Assembly (NCBI RefSeq): GCF_000801105.2
Contig: NC_079516.1
Location: 43,938,908 to 44,002,907, forward strand
DNA: 64,000 nt
Direction: 5' to 3'
DNA from: Raphanus sativus
Lineage: Eukaryota > Streptophyta > Magnoliopsida > Brassicales > Brassicaceae
The notes below the pieces were generated by a model. It ran no database searches and had not been told where the DNA came from. It saw only the letters and a program-made list of their open reading frames with translations. A program made the translations under genes and the position numbers. Below, in pieces: positions 1-10,410 of the stretch (position 1 is the first letter of the stretch; each line of letters starts with the position of its first letter).

Positions 1-2
1 TG

Positions 3-1301
3 TTGTACTGTTATTTGTACATGTTGGAGAAGATGAATTATGGGACAATATCAAGCGTGGAATTGGATGAGTCAGACAAATTCAAATATTTGTTCATCGC
101 TCTGGGAGCCAGCATTGAAGGTTTTCAAGTGATGCGGAAAGTGATAACAGTGGATGCCACATTTCTGAAAAATGGATATGGTGGTGTACTCGTTTTTGCC
201 ACTGCCCAAGATCCTAATCGGCACCATTATCCGTTAGCCTTTGGTGTATTAGATGGCGAGAATAAGGAGAGTTGGACTTGGTTTTTTGAGATGTTGAAAA
301 GTGTTGTGCCGGATTCATCGGAGTTGGTATTTATGAGTGACAGAAATGTAAGCCTCATAAATGCCATAGCTAGTGTGTTTCCGATGGCTCATCATGCGCA
401 TTGTATATGGCATTTGGCGCAAAATGTGAGAGGTCATGTGCCAAACGTCAACAAGGATGTTGTTGAAGCTAGATTTATGGACATTGCTCGGATTTACACA
501 GTGCCTGAATTCGATGCTGCTTATTCCGGTTTCAAGACTCGGTATCCATCTGCTGCGAAGTATCTTGAGGAAAGTAGTGAGAAAGAAAAGTGGGCGAGGT
601 GTTGGTTTCCAGGAGATAGATACAACATTGACACAAGCAACGTTGTGGAGTCGATGAACAGCGTGTTCAAAGACGCGAGGAGGTACTCTTTAATACCAAT
701 GTTGGATACGATTGTTAAAAAAACTGCAGATTGGTTTAATACGCACAGGCAAGAGACAGTTCGAGGATCCAGTGAGCGGAAACTGGTGCCTCTAGTGGAA
801 AACTTTGTGCATGACACGTGGGGGGAAGCAGAATGCCTAATTGTGTCGGAGCTAAATGCTTTTCACCTTGAATACAGTGTCATGGGCAGAGATGGGAAAC
901 CGTATTTGGTGAATTTACTAGCCAAAAGCTGCAGTTGCAGGTTCTTTGACATTGAAAAGTATCCTTGTGTCCACGGCTTAGCCGCTTTCATTTTCTACTC
1001 TAAGAAAGGTGATAGCAATCACGTTTTCGATTTAGAAGATTTGATATCTAAATACTATTGGACAGAGCTGTGGGCATTGGCATATTACAGGACTATATAT
1101 GTGGTTCCGGATAGGAGCCAATGGGATGTCCCGGATTACATAAAAAACAAGAAGATCTTGGCTCCTAAGCGCATTGAGCAGAGGGGAAGAAAAAGAGTGA
1201 AACGGTTTCCATCAGCAGGGGAGCGTAGGCCAAGGACACAAAATAAAAGGCGACCAAGACAAAGCCTGCAATGGTTGCTATTTGGAAATCGAAATGTTTG
1301 A
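3..1301 (+). CDS. MuDR/MULE transposase, 5' truncated by window edge
   Basis: About 430 C-terminal residues of a Mutator-like transposase, which would cut and rejoin DNA at MULE ends in the nucleus. The frame is open to the left edge (the first codon is TTG, not ATG), so the N-terminus lies outside. The MULE core starts near residue 50 with VDATFLKNGYGG (first catalytic Asp), continues with FMSDRN (second Asp), then the conserved HCIWHLAQN block. A SWIM zinc finger follows (CSCRFFDIEKYPCVHG, CxC...CxH, residues about 310-330). The tail is Arg/Lys-rich and could be a nuclear signal. No stop or frameshift interrupts the visible part, so it may be a recent or domesticated copy. The class is certain; whether it is active is unknown. 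Confidence 0.92.
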   Translation: MYCYLYMLEKMNYGTISSVELDESDKFKYLFIALGASIEGFQVMRKVITVDATFLKNGYGGVLVFATAQDPNRHHYPLAFGVLDGENKESWTWFFEMLKSVVPDSSELVFMSDRNVSLINAIASVFPMAHHAHCIWHLAQNVRGHVPNVNKDVVEARFMDIARIYTVPEFDAAYSGFKTRYPSAAKYLEESSEKEKWARCWFPGDRYNIDTSNVVESMNSVFKDARRYSLIPMLDTIVKKTADWFNTHRQETVRGSSERKLVPLVENFVHDTWGEAECLIVSELNAFHLEYSVMGRDGKPYLVNLLAKSCSCRFFDIEKYPCVHGLAAFIFYSKKGDSNHVFDLEDLISKYYWTELWALAYYRTIYVVPDRSQWDVPDYIKNKKILAPKRIEQRGRKRVKRFPSAGERRPRTQNKRRPRQSLQWLLFGNRNV

Positions 1302-2001
1302 ATTTTACTCTGTTCTGTTTGTACAACTAAGTCGAATTGAGTGTGAATTTACTCTGTTTTCTTTGTACAACTATGTCGAACTGATATTGATGCTGGTATA
1401 ACTATCTGAAATTGAATTTCGAACTGAGTGTGAATTTTACAAAGTTGCATCATCAAATGATATTTATAGTGAAGTGAACTATCCAATAGAAGATAAAAAA
1501 TTATTACTCAAGAATCAAAACAACTATCCAACATAAGATAAAAAATTATTATTCAAGAATCAAAACAACCACCCAACATACTACATACACTTTTGGACTC
1601 ACTTTGCTAAATATGTGAATACTGAAGATGAGATTTCGTTTTAGAGATCTTATAGACACTTTAATTACGCGAAACACCAATAATCATATTATGAAATCTT
1701 ATATATCATTGGACAACTACTAAAAAAATATATAAATACTTGTAATACTGAAATAAATGGAAATCACCCGATGTACAACTATTTGTAAATTCTGTACAAC
1801 AACTATCTTAGGGAGAACTAAGTTAAAATTTAGGCGGGCTTTCCAAAACATTTTAAATTTTAGGCGGGCTTTCTAAACATTATCTCTTCTACTCTCTCAT
1901 TCACCACACATTCCTCATCTCTCTACAACCTTTATCTCTCCTCGACTCTCCTCATCTTCACTTTACTCTCAAAATTACAATTCAGTCATCTTTCTCTCGA
2001 G
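1302..2001 (+). other. Spacer and likely promoter of the GRF gene
   Basis: AT-rich spacer without a credible ORF. Just after the transposase stop there are repeats around 'tgtacaact'. At 1823-1886 a motif containing 'ttaggcgggctttc' occurs twice as a direct repeat, 120-170 bp before the GRF start codon, followed by a pyrimidine-rich leader (CTCTCTC runs, 1885-2000) typical of plant 5' UTRs. Confidence 0.5.
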
Positions 2002-2407
2002 ATGGATCCATGGGTTGAAAAACAGGAAAGGAGGGAGATGAAGAAAACGAAGAAACACTTGGACATGGTTCAATATACATGCGATGCTGAGTACGGGATT
2101 CCAAGATCTTGCCCATGCGGGGGACGAATTGTCAACGAGGTTTCAGCTAATCCGAAAGATAAAGATTTCTCACCAGGCCGCAAGTACTTCACTTGCGACA
2201 AGTTTGAGGTAAAAATATGGATTTTCCCTTCTTTTCCGAAAGATAATGCAATATGTAATAACAATGTGAAACTGACAGGATGATGGTCTCCACTTCCGTC
2301 AGCCATGGGTCATCGGAGTTGAGGAAGAGGTTCGCCGCTTAAGGAAGGAGGTGGACGACATGGCTGCGGAAATTGCAGCTCTGAAACTACTTATCCCACG
2401 TGTTTGA
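2002..2407 (+). CDS. Small GRF-type zinc-finger protein
   Basis: Two exons, 2002-2208 and 2279-2407, with a GT-AG intron, giving 111 residues. Residues about 36-80 fit a GRF zinc finger: CPCGG, then SPGRKYFTC and DDGLHFRQPW. The last part, EEEVRRLRKEVDDMAAEIAAL, is a short coiled coil. GRF fingers bind nucleic acid in topoisomerase 3 and Neil3/APE2 proteins; in plants small GRF-plus-coiled-coil proteins are common in transposon-rich DNA and their role is unknown. The final zinc ligand is not in its usual CxFF context (LHFRQPW instead), so the finger may be altered. It is convergent with a second GRF gene only 290 bp downstream, and lies on the same strand as the transposase. Confidence 0.75.
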
Positions 2408-2555
2408 GAAGTGTTAGTTTGTTTGAACAACTTGTATGTCTTTAATTTTCGGTAAATACAAGTCTTTGTTTGTTAAGACTTGTATGTGGATCTCCTTGTA
2501 CGTGTTTCTTATTTGGATTATGTATGTGATGTTGTGTTAAGTTAAGACTTGTGTG

Positions 2556-2640
2556 GTTTTCCGTAGTTTTCCGTAGTTTTTCCTTAGTTTTCGGTAGTTT
2601 TTCCTTAGTTTTCGGTAGTTTTCTGTAGTTTTCCGTAGTA
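2556..2640. repeat. Degenerate tandem repeat between convergent GRF genes
   Basis: Short units built on 'gtagttttcc' and 'ttagttttcg' are repeated about eight times, followed at 2641-2690 by two copies of 'acatagaggtctt'. It lies between the two GRF stop codons, in what should be overlapping 3' UTRs. Confidence 0.7.
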
Positions 2641-2699
2641 AACATAGAGGTCTTATTAAACATAGAGGTCTTCTTAAACATACAAATGGATTCATTGGC

Positions 2700-3142
2700 T
2701 TAAACAAAGAAGTCTTCAAACTTCCTAACAATCTCATCTTCATTTTCTTTCTTCTCCAAATTGCTTCTCAGTTCCGCAATTGTTTCCTTCAACTGCTCAA
2801 TCACCAGACTCTGCTCTCGGATCTCATCCCGGGCTTCAAGCAAAGCTCTTTTTTGCCATAATGTACCATCCTCTTTATCAAACCAGGAGAAGAAGTTGCA
2901 TCCATTTGGCTCCTGTCACATAATCCAAATCCAATCTATTATTCGAGTCATTATTCATCATGGAATTGCAAGATAACAAGTTGTATAATCAGATGCCATA
3001 CCTTGTACCGCGGACATCCATAAAATCGTCGCCCTGGGTTCTTCTCTGTCCAAGCTTGATATATGGTCGCCTCTAAGGCACATGAGCACAATTTCCGACC
3101 AGATTTTGGCCTTCTCCTGGACGATCCCGAACCATATTCCAT
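2700..3142 (-). CDS. Small GRF-type zinc-finger protein with coiled coil
   Basis: Two exons on the minus strand, 3142-3002 and 2912-2700, with a GT-AG intron, giving 117 residues. The GRF finger is the canonical form: CSCALEATIY, NPGRRFYGCPRY, then EPNGCNFFSWFD across the splice. The C-terminal half, from about residue 60, is a heptad-rich coiled coil (ALLEARDEIREQ, IEQLKETIAELR). Nucleic-acid binding is a family inference. It is the second GRF gene in this element and is more typical than its convergent neighbour, which suggests two independently acquired or diverged copies rather than one duplicated in place. Confidence 0.8.
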
Positions 3143-3164
3143 CTTCAGTAGAAGATTTTTTAAA

Positions 3165-3209
<45 letters not shown>

Positions 3210-3600
3210 AGAATGAGAAATCGTCTGACTTCTTTTTAAAGGAAGAGAGAGAGAGAGAAAAGTAAAAGTATATTTATGAGAAGATTCTAGGGAAGATGAG
3301 AGAGAGATGAGAGGAGAGTGAAGAGTGAGAGAGAACCAATCAAATCCGGTTTATTTAATTGGAGAACCAATCAAATAATCACCTAGTTGTACTAGTTAGA
3401 TATAGTTTTATTAGTTTTCCATAGTTGTACTTACTCACCTAGTTCCAAAAGCAAACATAAGTTTAGTACACACCTTCTCTTACTCGTTCCAAAAAGCAAA
3501 CAAAGTTTTAGAACACCTAGTTCCAAAAGCAAACAAAAGCAACATGTTTTAGAACACACATAAGCAACATAAGTTCATAACAAACAACAAAAGCAATTGA
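3143..3600. repeat. Spacer with GA microsatellite
   Basis: A nearly perfect (GA)n tract of about 39 bp runs from 3168 to 3206, with shorter GA runs at 3246-3260 and 3298-3335. These lie just upstream of the minus-strand GRF gene, so the tract would be a CT-rich 5' leader there. The rest to 3600 contains repeated 'aaaagcaaac' motifs and no gene. Confidence 0.8.
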
Positions 3601-6049
3601 TCAGTTTTTCTTTGACTTCTTCTTTGCCCTGGAAGTGATGTCCTTTGTCTTGTTCCTTGACCTCTTCGAGACGCCCTGTTGTTCCTCCTCCATATCCGCA
3701 TTCACATTCCTACCATCTAAGAGCTCTTGAACAAAACCTTCCGATGCAGCGAGTCTTGAGTCAATCTCCCCAACCTTTTCCTCAATCTTCGTCATCCGCC
3801 CTCCAATATCTTCTTTGAAGCTGTTAATGACTTGCACCAATTCATCTAGCTTGACGCTGTTCCCTCCTGCTTCATTGGTAGCTTCTGTGTCGTTTCCAAT
3901 CTGAGGCTCAGGGGGAGGGGCTTGTCTAGCAGCCACATCTTCCTTCAACATATCTTCAAACCTAACAACATAACCCCTCTCCACCACCTTCATCCAACTC
4001 TCCACAATCGTGTCATCCTTATCTCTGATGTCTTCTGGTTCTGTTATCCCATCTAGTAGAGTCTTGTCTTCGTCGGTACAAGCCAAGATGTTCTCAATGT
4101 CCTGCAGTGTCAACGCCTTATTCAAATTTCCAAAAGATTACATAACATGTTATCTACAATATTTGGATACATGGGACAACTAACCGTAGTATCACCGAGT
4201 GCTTTATTTATTTTCTCTAGTGGAAATCCCTTCATTTCACTTCTCTTGAACATTGATCGGCACATCCTTGGACATGTTGGGTGTACGTCTTCATCTGGTA
4301 CTCGCTCTCGGAATTTCTCCCCCAATTTCTCGATGGCCTCAAATGCTAAGAACTACACAAGTAAAAAAACCTTTCCAGTGTCAATATCATAATTTCTATG
4401 CAAATATTCAACATACGAGTCATATACATTTACCTCCATTGGAAGACAGAATCCGGGAACTGGCCAAATCACACCTTCTTTCACCTCCCCATCAAAATGG
4501 CTCATAGTGTTAGAAATCTGTCTAAGCATGTAATCAAACGACAATCTACCCCAAGGGAATGTTTTGCATAAGTTGAGATCATCAACTGCTCTAAGCAAGA
4601 ATGGCTCCACGGGAGGGGCATCTTCACCGGCCCTTCTTTGCCCAACTATAACACTCGATAGAAAATACAAGACCAGCAGCTTCAACCTATCACGACCAGG
4701 TTCCATTCCCTCCTGAACCATTGCTTTCACGTCATGATACCTAACTACTCGATGGCCAAAATATTTCTTCACAAAGTTCGTGCCTCCGGATTGCTTGTAG
4801 TTCAGTGGATAGTTTCTACAGTTCAAACCAGATATCAAAGCATGTTCTCTAATACCGTAGCGGATTGGACAACCATTCACCGCAAACCAAGCCTCCTTTT
4901 CTTTTACTATGCGTACGGTTCGGAGAAGGAGCATCCACATCCCCATTACCTTGTGGTTTCCAGCCTGTGGCATGTGGAATATGTGTTTGAACTGCGGATG
5001 AGTCTCAAACCAACTCTTCTCTACCGGAGTCATCGGAGGCTTTAATTCGCCTAGGGTTTTTAATACATCAGCAATAAAACACCTCGTCGATATCTTGATC
5101 TTCTTCCTATACTCAGAAGGTGGGAAGTACATGCCTAACGGTTTTATCGCGACCGGCTCCTCTTCGACGAATTCCTGCAACCAACCAAGAAACAAACTCA
5201 TTTAGTTATACTTAGTTATACTTAGTTATTCCGGTAGTTATTCCAGTAGTTATTCCACTAGTTATTCCAGTAGTTATTCTAGTTGTACAAGATAACAGCC
5301 TATCTAATTTAACATACTCCTCACCAAACTCTCCCATCTCACACATACCACACGCCCAATTACTAAATAAGATCAACCATATCATTACATCATATCACAA
5401 ACAAACCAGTTATCTTTAGTTGTATCAATTGTTTTCTACAACTATGAGATGTAGAAATACTTACATTGTCTACATTGTAAATTTCTTCTTCCCTACTTCC
5501 TTCTTCCCTACGTCCTTCTCTTCTTCCATCATTGCTCTCATCCAAGTTCGCCTCTTCTTCTGACCTCTCTTCCTCTCCTTCCTCTCTTTCCTCTCTTTCC
5601 TCTTCTTCCTCTGACCGCTCTTCCTCCTCTGACCTCTGTTCCTCCTCTGACCTCTGTTCCTCCTCTGACCTCTCTTCCTCTCCTTCCTCTGACCTCTCTT
5701 CCTCTTCTGACCTCTCTTCCTCCTCTGACCTATGTTCCTGTTCTTCCTCTGACCTCTCTTCCTCCTCTGACCTCTGTTCATCTTCTTCCTCTACATCACT
5801 TTGAACCTTGTTCGCCTCTTCATCATCAACTCTCTCTTCGGTCTCGTTCTCTTCATTAGTGTTCGTCTCCATCTCAGAATCTTTATCTTCAACAGGGTTC
5901 GCCTCTTTTTCTTTATCTTCAACGAGATTCACATCGTTCTTCTTCTCTTTCTCAATCTCTTTCGGAATCTCAATATCTTTCAATGGAGATGTTATATCCT
6001 TCAATGGTTTCGTTTTCTTCTTCTTCCTCGTCCATTTCGTCTTCACCAT
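3601..6049 (-). CDS. DUF1985 (Ulp1-associated) transposon protein
   Basis: Four exons on the minus strand: 6049-5465, 5174-4434, 4352-4185 and 4101-3601, all joined in phase 0, giving 664 residues. Exon 1 encodes a basic start (KTKWTRKKKK) then a highly acidic low-complexity stretch of repeated RSEEEE-like units. Exon 2 holds the DUF1985 region (residues about 225-400, with FAVNGCPIRYGIREHALISG). Exon 4 has a coiled-coil segment and a basic tail (RAKKKSKKN) that could be a nuclear signal. In plants DUF1985 usually sits in front of a Ulp1-type SUMO protease domain in MULE-borne genes; no protease domain is present here. An acceptor AG just before the ATG (6064) suggests a 5' UTR intron. Function unknown. 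Confidence 0.78.
5202..5290. repeat. Tandem repeat in DUF1985 intron 1
   Basis: Several copies of 'tagttattcc' plus 'agtagttattcc'-like variants and a shorter 'cttagttata' unit lie within the intron between exon 1 and exon 2 of the DUF1985 gene. The same 'tagtt' flavour appears in the inter-GRF repeat at 2556-2640. Confidence 0.7.
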
Positions 6050-6875
6050 TTTCAGTTCCTGCAACGAAAATTAAGACTCTCAACAACCTTACAAGACCTA
6101 ATCGAGAGATCGAGACACGACACGGACTGAGAGAAGAACAAATTCGAGAACCTAAATTGAAACCCTAGAATTGAATCTCCTCACGACCATTACCTCTTCT
6201 CCTTGTTTGGCGAAACCGAGATCGAGATGCCTCGATGAGATGAGAGATCTGCTTCTTCTCTTGAGTTTCGCGAGAGATAGAGAGAAACTGAAGAGTTTCG
6301 AGACCGAGAGAATGAAAAAATGGCTCGAAAAAATGTTTAAAGGAAATGAGAAATCGGAAAATATAAACAGATTCGAGAAACGATTACAAATCGCGTTTCA
6401 TTTTTGGGATTTTCTGGTTTACTTTGGTTTACCCGTGTAGATCCGACGGGTCACTGGTTGGATGGGTTTGACCCTGGTTTTCTTTGTAAATATTGTCAAC
6501 TTGATTGGTTTTTTAGTATTTCATTCATTTCTCGATTTAAAAATAATTGTATATACAATATTCAGTTATAACGAGGAGATTGCAGAATTAAAATTTTCAT
6601 GTAAGGGCGGTGGAGACGATTTCTCCTGTATAATGGGCCTAGGCTCATTCCAATGAAACCGCCTTCAGTTTAAACCGCTTCTTCCAATTTGACCCCTTGA
6701 GTTTTGCAACTATATTACGCTAACCTTACTTCAGTATTGTATTTCGAACATTTGTTCGAAAAATTCAATTCTGGTCAACTTTTAAGAACTTTTATTTTTT
6801 TTGTTAATACAAATGTTACATTCTGTTAAAAAAGAAATACAAAAAGGGCAATCTGTACGACAAAAAAGGGTCACT
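6050..6875. other. DUF1985 5' region and SEC23 3' flank
   Basis: 6050-6330 is the presumed 5' UTR and promoter of the minus-strand DUF1985 gene. The rest to 6875 is AT-rich with no credible ORF; the SEC23 3' UTR should lie in its last part. The right border of the MULE region must fall here but I see no clear terminal repeat. Confidence 0.5.
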
Positions 6876-9800
6876 TTAATGAACAATGAGTCTTCTAAGA
6901 TGATCAAGAAACACAGACAAGCTAACATCATCTGTGAATACATTACTCCCTCCTGAAAAAGGACCGTTTCCATCTGATGAAGGATTCAGTTTTGCTAGTA
7001 GAAAACGAGCCTGCCCAAAAAAACACAACACAAACATTAATCCAGCAATCAAATCTATCTCAGAGAAACATGAGCTGATTTTACTACTCAGGAGATGTAC
7101 CTGTGAACCATATTGATCGCATATGACAAGACGCGGAATGGGAAACCTTTCGTTTATTATTGTGTCTGAATAGTCTCTAGGAGACTGCAACAGATGCGCA
7201 AGTGCCTGACAAAGAGAATAATATCAGACTCTAGAGAACATTTTTTTTAATTATTCATATCTTATCTTTTAAGATGATGGATGGAGATGATAATGTGTAC
7301 CTGGTGTTCAGGTTGATGATGGTATCCATCTTTTCTCCATTGAGCGATTGTGGCACCGTGAAATATTACGAGTGTGAAGTACGCATCCAACAGTAGGATT
7401 CTATCAGCTGCAACGGATGCCACATCCAGAGGAATTGGTTCTGGCTGTGAATGATATGTGAAAGAAACCAGCGATGGTTGAATCATCACGATTGAATTCG
7501 AAACGTTCTCTCGGTTCAATATCATTCGAAAATATGCTGTCTCATCTGGGCTGCTGTTAAAGACCTACAAAAAGAGAAAAACCAAAATGTGCTTAAAGAT
7601 TGTTTACAGTAACCTCAGCCTCTTATGGACAGTGAAAGCAGAGTACCTGGACAAACTGAGATCGGCGCAAGTGAAACACAAACTGGGGGAAATTTGATAA
7701 CTGAGAAGGCGGGCTAAATGAAGAAGCATTGCCCTTTTGGTACTCTCCAAACCGGGAGCATAGATTTATCAAACCTTTGTCCGCCCACCTTTGCGGATTA
7801 AACTCAGGCTGTAACATAACAAAGTAAGAAACCTAAACAAAACACTAAGACATGATATGATCTAGCAGATATTCAGCTTATTATAATAATCTAGCTACCA
7901 ACGAGTACCTGAGTCTCCATTTTGAAAGAAATAAGTCTTGCCATGACCACAGCAGCTGCTTCTTGGTCAAATCCATTTGTCAACTCCTATACTAAGCAAA
8001 TTTTGAGGAATACTGATCATAGCTATATACAAATATAAACATTACCAGTCAAATGTACTTCTCAAATATGAATTCGAACCAGAACCTAGAGTGGAGAAAC
8101 ATAACTAGTTCTCCTCACAAGAACAAGCTAATGAAACAAGCAATATAGATCCACCTTTCTCATAAGATTATATATCATAACTATACTGCTGAAAACTTGC
8201 CTGTAAGTTTTCAGTTCCCAAGACCCATCTTCTTGAAAGAGTTGTAACCCGGAGCCTTGTTTGACCATTTGAGTGCTGATAACTACAGAAACATAAATAT
8301 CATTTAGTACAAAGTGTCTCCACCTCTCCGTCCATAACTTGCAATTTTTTTACAGAAAGCTTCAGATCACTTACTATGTTAAAAACTGGAAGTAGAACTG
8401 ATTGATCTGCGACTGCAAAACGACGTCAGCTGACTCCCTTTTAGAAATCTCAAAAACCAAACATATGGAAGTACTTTTATCAAGGCCACACATCTTCCAC
8501 GCGCTTGTGTGGCCCTGACCAATGCCAGTGTCAGAGCATAACGGTCCTTTCTGGAAACAATCATCGGAAAGTAAACTTCTTAATCACAACGAACTTAAAA
8601 GGAAACAAAGATACCATCACACTTTTGAATGATACCTTTTCGAGAGATGCGCAAGGGCCAATAATCCCCTGAACTTTGACACCCTTTGAGCAGTTAATTT
8701 CAAATATACCACTGTAAACAAATATATAGAAACTGTTAAAAACTAACTCACTGAAGATAAACATAGCAGATAAGAAATTGTTCAAAACATGCATGAGAGT
8801 TAGGTAAACCCATTACCATGAAGACAAGCCTAGATCATTTTCACCTGACTGAAACACGCGCTTGAGAGAATCCCTAAACACCGAATGGCCAAAACTTTCA
8901 GCAAGCACCACAAACCCACCAGTCTGCTCAACTGCAACTTTCATCTCAGCTATGCCAACCTTCACAAATGCACAAGTTTTAGAATTAAACGTAGCTACAA
9001 ACAAACACACAAAAGAAGACATTACTAAACAAAACTCTCTCAATCCAATCACCTGATCAACAGAACTGGCGAAAACATCAAGAACATGGCCTTGATGAAC
9101 AAGTTGTTTCGCAAGCTTCTCATAGAACTCAACCGCTTCGTGATAATACAGAGCAGAATCTTTATCAATGTCCTTATGAGAACGAATCGGTTCAGAAAGC
9201 TCCCGAGAAACAATCTACGGTACAAAAAAAAGGCATAGGTAAAAAAGATCTTGAGCTAGCACCAAAGATTCCAACAGAGAGTAGGAGAGAAAGGAGACAT
9301 ACAGCTCCAGGGCCAAGAGTGGAAGGTCCACCAATAAAAGCCATGATTCTAGCAGCAGAGCCAGGGAAGCAAGCTCCTAAGAGACAAGCAGCGACACGAA
9401 GCGCAACACCAGTGCACCTGGCAGGGCGGTGATGAGCTGCAACCGGCCAATGGCTGCTCTCAAGCTCCTCAAGAACCTAAGAAAATCAACAGATTAACAA
9501 AACACTGTTCTGATTGATAAAAACCAAAGAAAGCGATTGAATTGAATTTTCACGAACGGATTGAAGAGTGAACTGGCAATCGGAGGCTGGAGGAAGAAAC
9601 CGAGCGATGTCTTGGGCGGAGAGACCATCTCTAACGCCGGCGATGACGCCGGAAGAAGGTTTAGGGTTGTTGACGAAGAAACAGAGGTGATCAAGGACCT
9701 GGTCTTTGGTGCAGTCTCTGTTTCCGTGGAAGAAGTAGGATTTGGTGCAGTGTGGGAAGCCGAGCTCGTAGACGCGGACTAACGAATCGAAGGTGATGAG

Positions 9801-10298
9801 TCCGACGACGGAGGAGTCGGGGATGAGGTCGAGAGCTTGGAAGAGAGAGGATCTGAGGAGATCGAGCTCGTCGGAGAAGAGGCAAGTGTCGACGACGAAG
9901 AGGAAGACGGGAGGAGGAGAAGAGGAGGAGAAGGAGGAGGAGAGATACTCGACGGTTGTGGAGAGAGGGAAAAGCTCGGGAGGGAGATTGGTGTCGGAGA
10001 TGGAGGAGGAGTAGTTGGAAGGGAAGGGGTTGCGGTTGAAGCAGAAAGGGCAGCCCCAAGTGGAGGAGGAGAAGTCGACGACGGAGTATGGGTTTAAGAC
10101 GGAGCGGCAGGTTCGGCAACGGAGAGGGGGGTAAGGGAGGAGTGGGGTGGTGGTGGAGGAGGAGTGGAGAGGTGTGTAGAGGGCGGAAACTGGGATCTCG
10201 GAGTCGATTGGTTGGTCCTTGTTGGTCTTTGCGACGGGGATGATGTTCCATGGCATTCTAACGCCGTCTTGAGCTTCGAGCTCTGCGAACTCCGCCAT
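6876..10298 (-). CDS. SEC23: SEC23-type COPII coat protein
   Basis: Twelve exons: 10298-9558, 9476-9303, 9214-9053, 8959-8817, 8711-8636, 8550-8375, 8282-8201, 7986-7909, 7808-7647, 7564-7301, 7205-7101, 7010-6876; 765 residues, near the family length. SEC23 forms the inner COPII coat with SEC24 and is the GAP for SAR1 in ER-to-Golgi transport. Seen: RMPWNIIP near the N-terminus; zinc finger C61-x2-C64...C83-x2-C86; trunk ([10 protein letters not shown]); beta-sandwich, helical region ([12 protein letters not shown]) and a gelsolin-like C-terminus ([36 protein letters not shown]). The start follows a short leader. Two splice sites are odd: exon 1 ends at a weak GTTCGT donor and exon 7 at GCAAGT, a GC-AG intron. 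It matches AT2G21630 best, from memory. Confidence 0.95.
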
Positions 10299-10410
10299 GA
10301 TCGGGAACTCGCACACATACACACACACTAAGTGTTCGATCAAATGCCTCAGAGAGCTAACGAAAGTCGAAAGAGTTCCCTCATCCCCCCCAAATGCCAG
10401 AGCGAAAATA
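10299..10410 (-). promoter_or_regulatory. SEC23 promoter remnant
   Basis: Only 112 bp separate the SEC23 start codon from a Helitron 5' terminus at 10411. Any promoter further upstream must therefore lie within or beyond the two Helitrons. I see no clear TATA box in the 112 bp. Confidence 0.35.

Larger units (their letters stand above)
1..6450. mobile_element. MULE-like transposon region with accessory genes
   Basis: The left 6.4 kb holds a MuDR-type transposase (+), two GRF zinc-finger genes (+ and -, convergent) and a DUF1985 gene (-), with no ordinary host gene between them. DUF1985 and Ulp1-like genes are known passengers of Brassicaceae MULEs, and GRF genes often sit beside plant transposases, so I treat the set as one element or a cluster of element-derived genes. 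I could not define terminal inverted repeats: the left end is outside the window and the right end, somewhere between about 6.06 and 6.87 kb, has no terminus I recognise. Outer limits are therefore approximate. Confidence 0.5.

Noticed and set aside
5532..5804. Ser-rich plus-strand ORF and Arg-rich minus ORF in another frame
   Set aside because: Both are other-frame readings of the RSEEEE repeat in the DUF1985 exon.
9691..10251. 186-codon minus ORF and several plus ORFs over SEC23 exon 1
   Set aside because: Out-of-frame or antisense readings of a GC-richer exon; the SEC23 frame has the zinc finger and trunk motifs.
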